A DNA stretch of 64,000 bases from Paracnuella aquatica. Lineage in GTDB: Bacteria > Bacteroidota > Bacteroidia > Chitinophagales > Chitinophagaceae. Of this stretch, positions 44,663 through 53,400 are shown in pieces. Position 1 is the stretch's first letter, and each line of letters opens with the position of its first letter. Position numbers and translations under genes: made by a program. The notes below the pieces were generated by a model. That model made no database searches. It saw only the letters and a program-made list of their open reading frames with translations, and was not told where the DNA came from. The DNA is taken from contig NZ_QOWJ01000001.1 in assembly GCF_003332885.2 (NCBI RefSeq), positions 248,001-312,000 of the forward strand, written 5' to 3'.

Positions 44663-45814
44663 CTAAGCGCCGTTGGAACCGACTAGAATTTGCAAAAGAC
44701 TTTTTCCAGGAGTGGGGTCATACAGTTTTTGTGCAGTATGCGCAGCTGAAGCGCCTAAGTCGGCCCACAGTGACTTCGCCTGCCAAGCTTCCTCCAAAGT
44801 AGCTTGCAAAGCATTGACTGAACAGGCCGCAGCAATAAAGCCATTTTTTTGATGTTCGACCCACTCGGCACTTCCGCCCACATCCGTTGCGAGACAGGGC
44901 CTGCCGCAAAGCATGGCTTCTACAACTGCCAGCGGCATGCCTTCCATAATTGAGGGCATCAACAGCATATGGCACTGCTCCCAAACTTTGCGGATGTTGG
45001 GCACATTGCCCTCAAATACAACCTTTCGCTCCAAGCCATAAAAAGCTACAAGCCGCTCTAAATAATTTTTATCCGGCCCATCGCCAAAGATGTGTAGTAC
45101 CCAGTTGCGGTCGCGCCACTGCTTTGACGCGAATACATTTAATAAAACATCCTGACCTTTTTGTCGAACGTAGAGCCGACCAACTAATGCAAAATGTACC
45201 GTTGGCTCCGGAGTGGGAAAGACGATCTGGCTTAAGTTGGTTAAGTTAACTGGGTTGCGCACCACCATAGCATTGGTGATATGGGTGGCAAGATGTCTTT
45301 CGGCAGTGTGCATATTACGCAATGAAACAAACATAACCTTCCTAGCATAGGTGTACGCATTCGAAATCCGAGTTGCTTCGCTTTCTGAGATATCACGGAT
45401 AGTCTCCGTATTTTGTTGCCCGAGTATAAAGAAGGTAATATTGTTACTGCGAACCTGTTCCATCAGTCCTTTTTCACCAGCAATGGAGTAACAGGTTCCG
45501 TTGTATAATATCATGTCAGGCTTCCATCCTAAAATCTGCTGAAACGGATTTTGCCATTGCTTGCGCAAAAAGTTGATTCCTATTTGAAATTGTCGAGAAA
45601 TTTGACCCGACTCAGGCCGGATATACCCCGGGCGGGTGAAGGTTTTCAAGCCAAGCACTTCCAGCTCTTTTATTTTTGGCGCCGTTACCGGGTGCTCATA
45701 CCTAAGGTGCGCAACTTGATGACCTGCGGCCAGGGCCTCTTTCGCCATGGCGTACCACAACTCTTCGCTACCGCCCCAAGGATCTCTTATCATAGAGATG
45801 ACTGCGATTTTCAT
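44663..45814 (-). CDS. Glycosyltransferase family 4
   Basis: 383 residues, GT-B fold. N-terminal half: MIRDPWGGSEELWYAMAKEA (sugar-acceptor loop), GLKTFTRPGYIRPESGQIS. C-terminal half carries the donor motif PTVHFALVGRLYVRQKGQDV, HIFGDGPDKNYLERLV, NIRKVWEQCHMLLMPSIMEG and the EX7E element EGMPLAVVE followed by MLCGRPCLATDVGGSAEWVE. Retaining enzyme, nucleotide-sugar and acceptor unknown. First gene of the minus-strand run; a roughly 160-base gap to the O-methyltransferase follows. Upstream is a divergent intergenic region shared with the glycosyltransferase at 46064. Confidence 0.92.
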   Translation of the reverse strand: MKIAVISMIRDPWGGSEELWYAMAKEALAAGHQVAHLRYEHPVTAPKIKELEVLGLKTFTRPGYIRPESGQISRQFQIGINFLRKQWQNPFQQILGWKPDMILYNGTCYSIAGEKGLMEQVRSNNITFFILGQQNTETIRDISESEATRISNAYTYARKVMFVSLRNMHTAERHLATHITNAMVVRNPVNLTNLSQIVFPTPEPTVHFALVGRLYVRQKGQDVLLNVFASKQWRDRNWVLHIFGDGPDKNYLERLVAFYGLERKVVFEGNVPNIRKVWEQCHMLLMPSIMEGMPLAVVEAMLCGRPCLATDVGGSAEWVEHQKNGFIAAACSVNALQATLEEAWQAKSLWADLGASAAHTAQKLYDPTPGKSLLQILVGSNGA

Positions 45815-45945
45815 TTACGATCCTGATGTTTTATGAAAGAAATTAGCATGAGGTGTGCTCGAAAAAAATGCGACAAATTTCGTTTGCACAAAAATGGGCT
45901 AATTATCTGAATCGAAATTTTAAGTTCGTTGGGTCGGAAACGGAT

Positions 45946-46003
45946 AATTTTCATCCCATCGGTATGGTGTTTTGACCAGAGATGAAAATTGCGTGGGTCA
46001 AAA
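45946..46003. promoter_or_regulatory. Two overlapping inverted repeats in a divergent intergenic region
   Basis: AATTTTCATC (45946-45955) pairs with GATGAAAATT (45981-45990), and TTTTGACC (45970-45977) with GGTCAAAA (45996-46003). They interlock between two divergent glycosyltransferase genes, where a regulator could control both. Confidence 0.4.
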
Positions 46004-46063
46004 TGCTTAACGTGTAAAGCCAAAAAATTTTCATTCCCCGGCCGAAAATGCCAAATTGCACCC

Positions 46064-47266
46064 ATGACTTTAGTCTACGGTTTAATAACGCTGAAACGCC
46101 TGGTTGAACAGGTGGTCATCACTCCGTTTGTATGGTGGGGAAAGCTAAAAGCAAGGCGCCGGCCGTTGGAAATGGAATATGACGTTTTTTTCTTTTTTCC
46201 CACATACGGACTTGGCGGCGCGGAAAAGGTAAATGCCGATATACTGGATTGTGTAAAGGATAAAAAGTGCATTGTTTTTTTTACAAAAAAACCTTGCGAT
46301 GAAGCAATGTTACACTTATTTACAACCAATGGAATAGTCTACCACGACATCAGCCGATGGACAGATAATAAAAAACGATACTGGGAAAATTTTATTTACC
46401 GGGGTATATGTGCGGCGTATATTAATGGTCAAACAAAGCTTCCTGTTGTGTTCAACGGGCAATGCAATTTTGCATACAAGCTATTTCCCCACTTGAATTT
46501 GCATGTCCGTAAGGTGGAGTTGATCCACACTGCCGATCGGCAGTTTACGCTGATCACATTGCCATACATTCCATTTATCGATTTACGTGTTATGATTACC
46601 AATGTTCATATAGAGGAACACCGGCGATACTACCGAAAATTTGGTGTTTCAAAAGCCTATGACGGCCGTATGCGACGTATCCTGAATAAGGTAGAAATGA
46701 CGAATGAAGGCGGTCTTGAAAAGGAATATGGTCCAAGACTTAAATTTTACTACGCCGGCAGGGGGGGCGCACAAAAACGTGTGTGGCTGCTTGTAGAAGC
46801 AATGCGCCGTTGCCAGAAGCTTAATCTTCCCGTGGATTTTTTCTTAGCTGGCAATTTTGAAGCAGAATTGCCAGCAGATCATTCCAAGTTCTGCACATAC
46901 CTGGGGCAGTTGAAAGGCGGTGAAGCGATGAACAAATTACACCAGCAAATGGACGTGCTGATGCTAACTTCCGCATACGAGGGTTTTCCAATGGTTATTA
47001 TGGAAGCAATGACATTTGGTGTAGTGCCTATTGCTACGGCGGTGGATGGCGTGCCTGAGCATATTCGTCATATGCACAATGGGTTATTAATCGATAATGC
47101 AAGTGAGGAAAAAGTGGTAAAACAACTTATTGAACACGTACAATTCCTGTGTGGCAATAGAGCAGAGCTGCTAAAGATGTCGAAGCATGCATTTAATTAT
47201 GCGAAAAACGAATTTTCCGGCAACGAGTTTTGTAGCAACTACCGCTACGCAATTTTTAACCAATAG
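46064..47266 (+). CDS. Glycosyltransferase, GT-B fold (group 1-like)
   Basis: About 400 residues from the ATG at 46064 (MTLVYGLITLKRLVEQVVIT); the frame is open from 45989 but that extension is rich in K and does not look like a protein start. N-terminal half: FFFPTYGLGGAEKVNADILD (acceptor side). C-terminal: GGAQKRVWLLVEAMRRC, DFFLAGNFEAELPADHSKF, TYLGQLKGGEAMNKLH, and the EX7E element EGFPMVIME followed by AMTFGVVPIATAVDGVPEHI. Sits alone on the plus strand inside a minus-strand cluster. By eye the gene and its upstream region are A+T-richer than the flanks, which could mean it came in by transfer. Confidence 0.88.
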   Translation: MTLVYGLITLKRLVEQVVITPFVWWGKLKARRRPLEMEYDVFFFFPTYGLGGAEKVNADILDCVKDKKCIVFFTKKPCDEAMLHLFTTNGIVYHDISRWTDNKKRYWENFIYRGICAAYINGQTKLPVVFNGQCNFAYKLFPHLNLHVRKVELIHTADRQFTLITLPYIPFIDLRVMITNVHIEEHRRYYRKFGVSKAYDGRMRRILNKVEMTNEGGLEKEYGPRLKFYYAGRGGAQKRVWLLVEAMRRCQKLNLPVDFFLAGNFEAELPADHSKFCTYLGQLKGGEAMNKLHQQMDVLMLTSAYEGFPMVIMEAMTFGVVPIATAVDGVPEHIRHMHNGLLIDNASEEKVVKQLIEHVQFLCGNRAELLKMSKHAFNYAKNEFSGNEFCSNYRYAIFNQ

Positions 47267-47298
47267 CTGTACTTGTTTGAAAGCGAATAGTCATAATG

Positions 47299-48210
47299 CT
47301 AATACCAAAGCCTTGCATTCAAATGGTGTAAGTGATCCATAGCCTTTTTCGGCAAAGTCGTTTTCCGCTCCTTTACAAAAATCCTGGAAATGGCCATCCA
47401 TCCGTTTAACCATTCTTTCAAGTTAAATCCGGATTTCAACAAAGCAAACAGCGACCACATTATTGCAGTACCTGCAAAGTGGTACCAACGCAGGTATCGC
47501 CATGCAACTTTTGATTTATTTACCCACATCATTCGCAGCTTTTCGGCTTTTGGCTTGCGGCCGAGTGGCGACTCTTTATGCAGCACTACTACTGAAGCGG
47601 TGTACACAATTTGGTAGTGATATAAGAGTAAACGGTAAGCCAAATCATACTCTTCCATGCCATAGAAAAAGTCTTCCGGATAAAGTCCTGTCTTTTCTAT
47701 AGCTGAACGGCGTAACACATGTGCGCAGCCGGTGAAATAGTATGTTTCAAAAAAAGGAGCCTGCTGCAGTCTCTTAAAATCTTTATGCGGAAATGCAGTT
47801 TGTTGCATGGCTCCTGTACCATAATATAAAACCTTGCACGCAGCGGCACCGATCGTGCCTGATTGGTCCGCGTTGAACAATGCAGCAACTTGTAGCAACG
47901 CATCGCTGTTTTGCAATACTGCGTCATCATCGAGCAGAAAAAGCAGTTCGCCGGTGCTCTCACCAATAGCGTAGTTGCGGCCCCGTGCAACGCCCAGGTT
48001 CTCTTCGTGTTTTATGTAACGAATATTACAAGGATGTCCCATTTCACAAAAAGCTTCTACGTCTGTATAACTTTCTGTAGAAGCATTATTCAACAGGATA
48101 ATTTCGGCCACCAGCATTCCAACCCCTTTGAGTGACACCAGGTTTTGCAACAGCGCCAATGCATCTGCAGGTCGGTTGTAGGAAATGATGATGATGGAAA
48201 TCTGCTTCAT
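47299..48210 (-). CDS. Glycosyltransferase family 2
   Basis: 303 residues from the ATG at 48210 (MKQISIIIISYNRPADALAL); the frame extends to 48264 but without a family-like N-terminus. GT-A motifs: VAEIILLNNASTESYTD, NLGVARGRNYAIGESTGELL, FLLDDDAVLQNSD (metal motif), GAAACKVLYYGTG and GCAHVLRRSAIEKTGLYPED, FFYGMEEYDLAYRLLLYHY. The C-terminus has helices (YHFAGTAIMWSLFALLKSGF) near the membrane. Rhamnosyltransferase-like by pattern. It follows YfhO by a terminator-containing gap. Confidence 0.92.
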   Translation of the reverse strand: MKQISIIIISYNRPADALALLQNLVSLKGVGMLVAEIILLNNASTESYTDVEAFCEMGHPCNIRYIKHEENLGVARGRNYAIGESTGELLFLLDDDAVLQNSDALLQVAALFNADQSGTIGAAACKVLYYGTGAMQQTAFPHKDFKRLQQAPFFETYYFTGCAHVLRRSAIEKTGLYPEDFFYGMEEYDLAYRLLLYHYQIVYTASVVVLHKESPLGRKPKAEKLRMMWVNKSKVAWRYLRWYHFAGTAIMWSLFALLKSGFNLKEWLNGWMAISRIFVKERKTTLPKKAMDHLHHLNARLWY

Positions 48211-48254
48211 AAACAGCGGCAAATGCTCGGTTGTAGGCCGGTTGAACAACTGCG

Positions 48255-48282
48255 AAAAAGCCACTATGTTCAGTGGCTTTTT
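48255..48282 (-). terminator. Terminator between YfhO and the GT2 gene
   Basis: AAAAAGCCACT and AGTGGCTTTTT form an 11-bp perfect stem around ATGTTC. It lies 26 bases past the YfhO stop. Confidence 0.85.
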
Positions 48283-48307
48283 CTTTGACTCATTTTTAAA
48301 AATATCG

Positions 48308-50785
48308 CTAGGCTTTTTTCAATTCAGGACGCTGCGGCCGAAAGCTAAACCATAGCGCTACGATGATAAGCAAAAGGGTAATGATGTTGCCTGTAAATGC
48401 AATGGTTTCACCAAGGTAATAGGACCTGGGGCGGAATTCAAATACAATCTGGTGCTGCCCGGCAGGTATTTGCAAGCCCCGTAACGCATAGTTGGTGCGT
48501 GCAATCGGTACTTCTTCGCCATCAATGAATGCAATCCAGCCGCGGTCATAAAAAATTTCGCTAAAGACGGCAAAGCCTGGCGCAGCAGCATTGCTTTGAT
48601 ATTCCATTTTGTCATTGTCGTAGCGGGTCAGGCGCACCATCGCCGCCGAGTCGGTTTGTGGTGTGAAACCTTTCTGTTTGTCCGCCGATTCCAACACTGC
48701 AACTTGTGCCGGGTTGAAATTATCCATTGCCCGCATCACAGCCAGCCAACCGTTTTCGTATTGCAAATTTTTCACAAACCAGGCATGGCCCAAAGCCTCA
48801 GGGCTTACCTGCACCTGCGGTTGGTTATTTTGACCCGGTGTGATGACATACTTTGTATTCATCATATTCAACACTGCAACATTCATCGGTTGCTTGCGCA
48901 GGTGGAACGATAATACATCTTCAACAATACTCAATTTAGCTGGGTGGTATCCGCCCACCGAGTTGTGATGATAGGAGGTAAGTGCGTCATTGAATACATC
49001 CTGCGTCAGGTTCAGCACACGATAATAGCCAGTATCCTGCTTTATTTGCAGATCGGCAGGCGTAGGCGCAAATACCTGATCATACTGGTCGGGGTCAACG
49101 AAGTTGTCGCTGTTTAAATAACGCTTACCTATGCCAATCAGGTCAAAAAGGTTGAGTACGATCAAGGCCACAATTGCTGTAGAAAATTTCAGTTTGCTCC
49201 GCAAATACATCAGGAGCACGCCAAAGCTCAATGCAACTAAAATAATACTGCGCAAAAGGTCACCACTCAACAGCGAACGGCGGTCATCTTTTAATGCGCC
49301 ATAAACTTCGCTGCCAGCACTTGGGTTGCCCAACGCCTGGCCAAAATATTGAATGAGATTTTCATCATTCGGCCCTTTGAAATCGAATGTCAGGTACATC
49401 AGCGCCACAACAGCCAATAAGCCACCAGTGATAAAACCTGCTAATTTCAACGACTTCCATTTTTCCTCTAGTTTGTCATCACTGAAAAACAGACGTTGCA
49501 ACCCCATTGCACCCAGCAGCGGAAACAACATCTGCGGAATCACCAGTATCATGGCCGGTGCACGAAACTTGTTGTAAAGAGGGAGTGTATTAAAAACAAA
49601 AGAATTAAAACCTTCCAGGTTTTTACCCCAAGAGAGCAAGATGGAGAAAATCACTGCTGCCAACATCCACCAGCGATGACCTGTTTTTAAATACACCATG
49701 CCGAACACAAACAGAAAGCACATGATAGCACCGAGATAAACCGGGCCGGCATGGCCTGGTTGGTTGCCCCAGTAGGACGGCAGACTGGCGGCAAATTGTG
49801 CTGCCTGATCTTCGGGCACACCCTTAGCTGCAAGGTTGGCCGCTACTTTTGAGTTCGACCCAAGTTCGCCGCTGCCTCCGCCGCCATATAATCCGGGTAC
49901 AAGCAAGGTCATTGTCTCGGCTTGTCCATAGCTGCCATAGGTAAATGCATACTCTGTAGTTAAGCCCGATTTTTTTGTACCAGAAGCAGCAGTGGTATCA
50001 AGGCCCAGTGTGCCATTGCGCATGGTAGCCTTTGAGTAATCGTACGTCACAAAAATGCTTGTAGCATTTGCAACTACCCCCAAAGTGCCACAGCCTAATG
50101 CAATGGCAAGTGCCGCCGCCATGTGCCGGTACTCTTTTTGGCGAAACCATTGGTACAGGTAATACAGCGTCATGAAACCCGCGGTAATTAATGTGTAATA
50201 CACAATCTGCAGGTGGTTCATTGCAATCAGCAGAATGCTGAATAGTGCCGTGCAGGCACCTCCTAACCAATATTTTTTATCAAAAATGAGTGCAATACCA
50301 CCGATCACTGCCGGCATGTATGCCATCGAAAGCATTTTCGTGTCGTGTCCAACCGCCACAATGATTGGATTGTAGGTAGCATAGGCGTATCCTAACGCCG
50401 CCAAAATACTGATCCACGGATTTACCCGAAATGCCTGGCACAAAAAGTAAAACATGAGGCTGGCCAGGAAGAAAAAGTTGATTGGCTTGGGCAAGGAAAG
50501 TGAAAACACATAGTGAAACAAACCGGGTGTGATGACCACCTTGCTATCCATATAAATTTGATAGGCAGGCATGCCACCAAACATACTGGAAGTCCAAAGT
50601 GGAAAATGTCCGTGTTGTTCTTTGTACTCCACCGACTGCTGCGCCATGCCTTTCCAGTGAATCACATCACTCTGGCTGATTTGCTTTCCGCTAAGTGCAG
50701 GCGAACAAAAAATAACGGCCACCAGCAGGAATATGATTACGGCAATGGCGTGTGGAAGGGCTTTTTGCAAGAACCCATTTTTCAT
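48308..50785 (-). CDS. YfhO-family integral membrane protein
   Basis: 825 residues from the ATG at 50785; about a dozen or more membrane segments in the first two thirds (for example HAIAVIIFLLVAVIFCSPAL, PINFFFLASLMFYFLCQAF, SILAALGYAYATYNPIIVAV, GGACTALFSILLIAMNHLQI). These are followed by a soluble C-terminal domain (LQIKQDTGYYRVLNLTQDVF, GFAVFSEIFYDRGWIAFIDG) and last helices. YfhO proteins act in glycosylation of surface polymers, such as adding sugars to lipoteichoic acid in Firmicutes; the Bacteroidota members are uncharacterised. It fits the neighbouring glycan cluster. The gene is alone between two terminators. Confidence 0.9.
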   Translation of the reverse strand: MKNGFLQKALPHAIAVIIFLLVAVIFCSPALSGKQISQSDVIHWKGMAQQSVEYKEQHGHFPLWTSSMFGGMPAYQIYMDSKVVITPGLFHYVFSLSLPKPINFFFLASLMFYFLCQAFRVNPWISILAALGYAYATYNPIIVAVGHDTKMLSMAYMPAVIGGIALIFDKKYWLGGACTALFSILLIAMNHLQIVYYTLITAGFMTLYYLYQWFRQKEYRHMAAALAIALGCGTLGVVANATSIFVTYDYSKATMRNGTLGLDTTAASGTKKSGLTTEYAFTYGSYGQAETMTLLVPGLYGGGGSGELGSNSKVAANLAAKGVPEDQAAQFAASLPSYWGNQPGHAGPVYLGAIMCFLFVFGMVYLKTGHRWWMLAAVIFSILLSWGKNLEGFNSFVFNTLPLYNKFRAPAMILVIPQMLFPLLGAMGLQRLFFSDDKLEEKWKSLKLAGFITGGLLAVVALMYLTFDFKGPNDENLIQYFGQALGNPSAGSEVYGALKDDRRSLLSGDLLRSIILVALSFGVLLMYLRSKLKFSTAIVALIVLNLFDLIGIGKRYLNSDNFVDPDQYDQVFAPTPADLQIKQDTGYYRVLNLTQDVFNDALTSYHHNSVGGYHPAKLSIVEDVLSFHLRKQPMNVAVLNMMNTKYVITPGQNNQPQVQVSPEALGHAWFVKNLQYENGWLAVMRAMDNFNPAQVAVLESADKQKGFTPQTDSAAMVRLTRYDNDKMEYQSNAAAPGFAVFSEIFYDRGWIAFIDGEEVPIARTNYALRGLQIPAGQHQIVFEFRPRSYYLGETIAFTGNIITLLLIIVALWFSFRPQRPELKKA

Positions 50786-50980
50786 GTGTCTTCTTTTTCG
50801 GGGTGTGCTGCACAAAGGGTTTTGTACAGGCTAAATCCGTTTTTTTAACCGGGCAAATTACGGTTATTTTACAGAGATAATGCTGCAGCGGACACAAATT
50901 ACCGCCGGAGCGGCAGCGGCACAAAGGCGTTGGTCCATTCCTGCACGCCGGCTGCCGCCCCGAAAACCAACACACCTTTC

Positions 50981-51274
50981 ATGCACCGGATTGCCCTTTT
51001 GGCCAAAGTCGCTTTTATCTGTAACCTATCTTTTTTGGCCCGCCTGTTTTTTCAGCGGTGGGCGCCCGATGGCAAAAGCGTGATGGTGTCGATGCTGGCC
51101 ATTCTCGGCCTGGTACTGGGCATGTGGATTATCAATCCGCTTTCAAATATTGCCAACGCAATTGTGTTGATGCGGCGCAAAACGTTGTTTCCCGCAGTGC
51201 CGCGCTGGCTGGCTGTTACCAACTTCTTCTTCCTGATCTTGCAAATCATTTATATATTCCGCACCTGGTTATGA
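50981..51274 (+). CDS. Small membrane protein overlapping the queuosine-precursor transporter gene
   Basis: 97 residues with three hydrophobic segments (AFICNLSFLARLFF, VMVSMLAILGLVLGMWII, WLAVTNFFFLILQIIYIF) and basic loops. Its stop TGA overlaps the start ATG of the next gene (ATGA at 51271-51274), which points to translational coupling. No family is recognised. A longer upstream start (50930) exists, but the ATG at 50981 is closer to the first membrane helix and is preferred. Confidence 0.7.
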   Translation: MHRIALLAKVAFICNLSFLARLFFQRWAPDGKSVMVSMLAILGLVLGMWIINPLSNIANAIVLMRRKTLFPAVPRWLAVTNFFFLILQIIYIFRTWL

Positions 51275-52080
51275 TCAAAGCACTGCTCAACGACAAGCCC
51301 GCCCGCCTGTTTCTTTATTTCGCTGCATTTTTTGTTGCCAATGCACTGATTGCAGAATGCATTGGCGGTAAAATATTTTCGCTGGAAGCCTTGCTGGGGC
51401 TGCCTCCGGCAAATTTTACGCTGTTGGGACAAAGCGGACTTTCGTTTAACCTTACCTGTGGGGTGTTGCTGTGGCCGCTGGAGTTTGTGATGACGGATAT
51501 TGTGAATGAATATTACGGGCCAAAAGCGGTGCGCCGCATTTCTTATGTAGCGGTGGCGCTTATTTCCTACGCTTTTGTCATGTTTTATATGGCCATTCAT
51601 ATTCCGGCCGCCAACTGGTGGGTGGGTTCCCGTGCAGCCGAAGGCATCTCCGATATGCAGATGGCGTTTGGCGGCGTGTTTGGCCAGGGGCTATGGATCA
51701 TTGTGGGCAGCCTCGTGGCTTTCCTTATTGGGCAGCTGGTCGATGTATATATTTTTCACCGCATTAAAAGGGTAACCGGCGAAAAAAAGGTGTGGCTGCG
51801 GGCCACCGGATCTACCATGGTGTCGCAGTTTATTGATTCGTTTGTAGTGCTGTTTATTGCATTTAAAATAGGCGCCAACTGACCCATAGCGCAGGTGGTG
51901 GCCATTGGCTTGGTGAATTATGCGTACAAATTTACTGTGGCCATTTTGCTTACTCCGGTTATTTATGTTGCAGAAAAAAAGATCGAAAACTACCTCGGTA
52001 CCGATGTGGCCCGCAGGATGAAACGCGCCGCAATGGGCCATGACGAAGAATCTTACACGAATATTCCCGCAGCAGGATGA
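51271..52080 (+). pseudogene. Queuosine-precursor transporter (YhhQ/QueT-type VUT family) with an in-frame TGA
   Basis: Vitamin/nucleobase transporter of the VUT_1 (YhhQ) family, moving queuine or preQ precursors. From the ATG at 51271 (MIKALLNDKPARLFLYFAAFF) the frame is normal: SGLSFNLTCGVLLWPLEFVM, TDIVNEYYGPKAVRRISYVA, VDVYIFHRIKRVTGEKK, SQFIDSFVVLFIAFKIGAN, then TGA at 51880-51882. The following codons, still in frame, code PIAQVVAIGLVNYAYKFTVA and LLTPVIYVAEKKIENYLG and end at TGA 52080. That is the expected continuation of the last two membrane helices. In relatives the position after GAN is often Trp, so one TGG-to-TGA change explains it. 269 codons in all. Either a nonsense mutation, a sequencing error or programmed readthrough. 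Confidence 0.85.
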
Positions 52081-52083
52081 GGG

Positions 52084-52190
52084 GATTGACGATTTTAGAT
52101 TTCGGATTTACGATTTAGGCGATTGTGGTAATACGAAAACTTCCGGCTGTTCAGAACAATCGTAATTCGTCAATCTAAAATCCAAATTCG
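52084..52190. repeat. Imperfect inverted repeat after the transporter gene
   Basis: An A+T-rich left arm (52084-52117, with GATTTTAGATT and TTTACGATT) and right arm (52158-52190) share complementary words (AATCGTAA, CGTCAATC, TAAAATC). They are not fully symmetric. It is non-coding, between convergent genes, and could act as a terminator or a repeat element. Confidence 0.55.
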
Positions 52191-52192
52191 CT

Positions 52193-53239
52193 CTACGCTT
52201 CTTCCTGGTAATATATTTTATAAAACTTCCTGCCGTCTTCGTCAATACCCCGTTCAATGAGGTCGGTGTTGCCGTGGATATAAATGTGAAAGTTCTTATC
52301 GAGCTTGAGCACGCTTTTATAAATGCGGGTTTGTTTTTTCACCGCCTGCGGCGAAATGGCAAACGAATCGGCAATGTCCACCTCGTGCTGGCTTACATAC
52401 TGGGAACCAAAGCTGCGAAACGATTCGATGTGGCCTTCGTCGGTAAACACTTCCTGCTGAAATTCATTGATGTCAAACGCTTCTTTGTGCTTAAAATATT
52501 CCAGTGATTTGTGCAGCAATTCAATCTGGTCTTTGCGTTCCAACCCAAACTCTTCTTCCATCGGGCCGGTAATAAATTGCTTGGTCAGCGTCAGCAAATG
52601 GTTGGTGTGGTGGTATTCGGTTTTTTGCGCAGCTACACCCAAAAACTGTTCTTTCCAGTAAATGGCTTCCTCGCCGCGGCCCTGGTTGTCAAACAGCAAC
52701 ACATCAAAACCATCATCGCCATTGTTGTTGATGATCAGGCAGCCTTTGTCCATTTTGCCCAATTCGGCACCTTCTTCCATTTCCACGGCTACGGTTCCGC
52801 CCTGAACGGCGGTTTGTAAAAACAGCGCTTTATTTTCTGTTTTAAACAAACCAATGGCTCGATGCATACGGCCTTCCACCGGCAAGCCTTCAAAAATGCC
52901 GATGTACAGTTCGCCGGCTTTTACTTTCGGGTGGGTCGAGCTTTCGTAAAGGTGGCGGGCAATGGCGCCCGAGTTGGCCTCAAAATTTTCGCGGTTGGTA
53001 AACGTGTCCAGCACATACTGGTACACTTGGTTAAATTGCAGCGAGTTGGGATGGTGAAAACGAAACCATTCCACCGCGTTGCTGAACCGGTTAAGAAATG
53101 ATCCGCCGATGGCTTCCAGCGCTTCCTCGCTTAATTCCAGCGCAGCTTCCGAAATATGCAGCGGTTCCAGGTTGTTTTTACTGCCCACATAATGTACCAT
53201 CAAATGTTTCAGGGCGGCGCTCTTCAGGTTCAGTTCCAT
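52193..53239 (-). CDS. Nucleoid-associated protein of the YejK/NdpA (37-kDa) family
   Basis: 348 residues of the NA37 family, a DNA-associated protein. Start MELNLKSAALKHLMVHYVGS, then LSEEALEAIGGSFLNRFSNA, VYQYVLDTFTNRENF, SGAIARHLYESSTHPKVKAG, GELYIGIFEGLPVEGRMHRA, GLFKTENKALFLQ, DKGCLIINNNGDDGFDVLLF, a C-terminal coil with FQQEVFTDEGHIESFRSFGS and the tail FHIYIHGNTDLIERGIDEDG. This order and these motifs match the bacterial nucleoid-associated family. Divergent from the membrane MutS gene with about 160 bases between starts. Confidence 0.92.
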   Translation of the reverse strand: MELNLKSAALKHLMVHYVGSKNNLEPLHISEAALELSEEALEAIGGSFLNRFSNAVEWFRFHHPNSLQFNQVYQYVLDTFTNRENFEANSGAIARHLYESSTHPKVKAGELYIGIFEGLPVEGRMHRAIGLFKTENKALFLQTAVQGGTVAVEMEEGAELGKMDKGCLIINNNGDDGFDVLLFDNQGRGEEAIYWKEQFLGVAAQKTEYHHTNHLLTLTKQFITGPMEEEFGLERKDQIELLHKSLEYFKHKEAFDINEFQQEVFTDEGHIESFRSFGSQYVSQHEVDIADSFAISPQAVKKQTRIYKSVLKLDKNFHIYIHGNTDLIERGIDEDGRKFYKIYYQEEA

Positions 53240-53400
53240 CTTTTACCACGCAGGTTTAAGCTGCGAAAATAAGCCGGGCCCGGTAGGGCAGCAGCGATGT
53301 GGAGAAATATTGCGCTGGCCGTTCACCACAGGTGAATGCCGCACGAAAATGAGTTGAGCCGGCAGGGGCGCAAAAAACTTAGCACTTATCTTCGCCCGGT

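Noticed and set aside
45989-46063. Start of the GT-B gene at the upstream ATG 45989
   Set aside because: The extra 25 residues are K-rich and carry no family features, and they overlap the inverted repeats; ATG 46064 is better.
51880-51882. Selenocysteine or UGA recoding as the reason for the in-frame TGA in the transporter
   Set aside because: No selenocysteine function is known for this family, the residue expected is Trp, and other TGA codons act as stops here. A point mutation or sequencing error is simpler.
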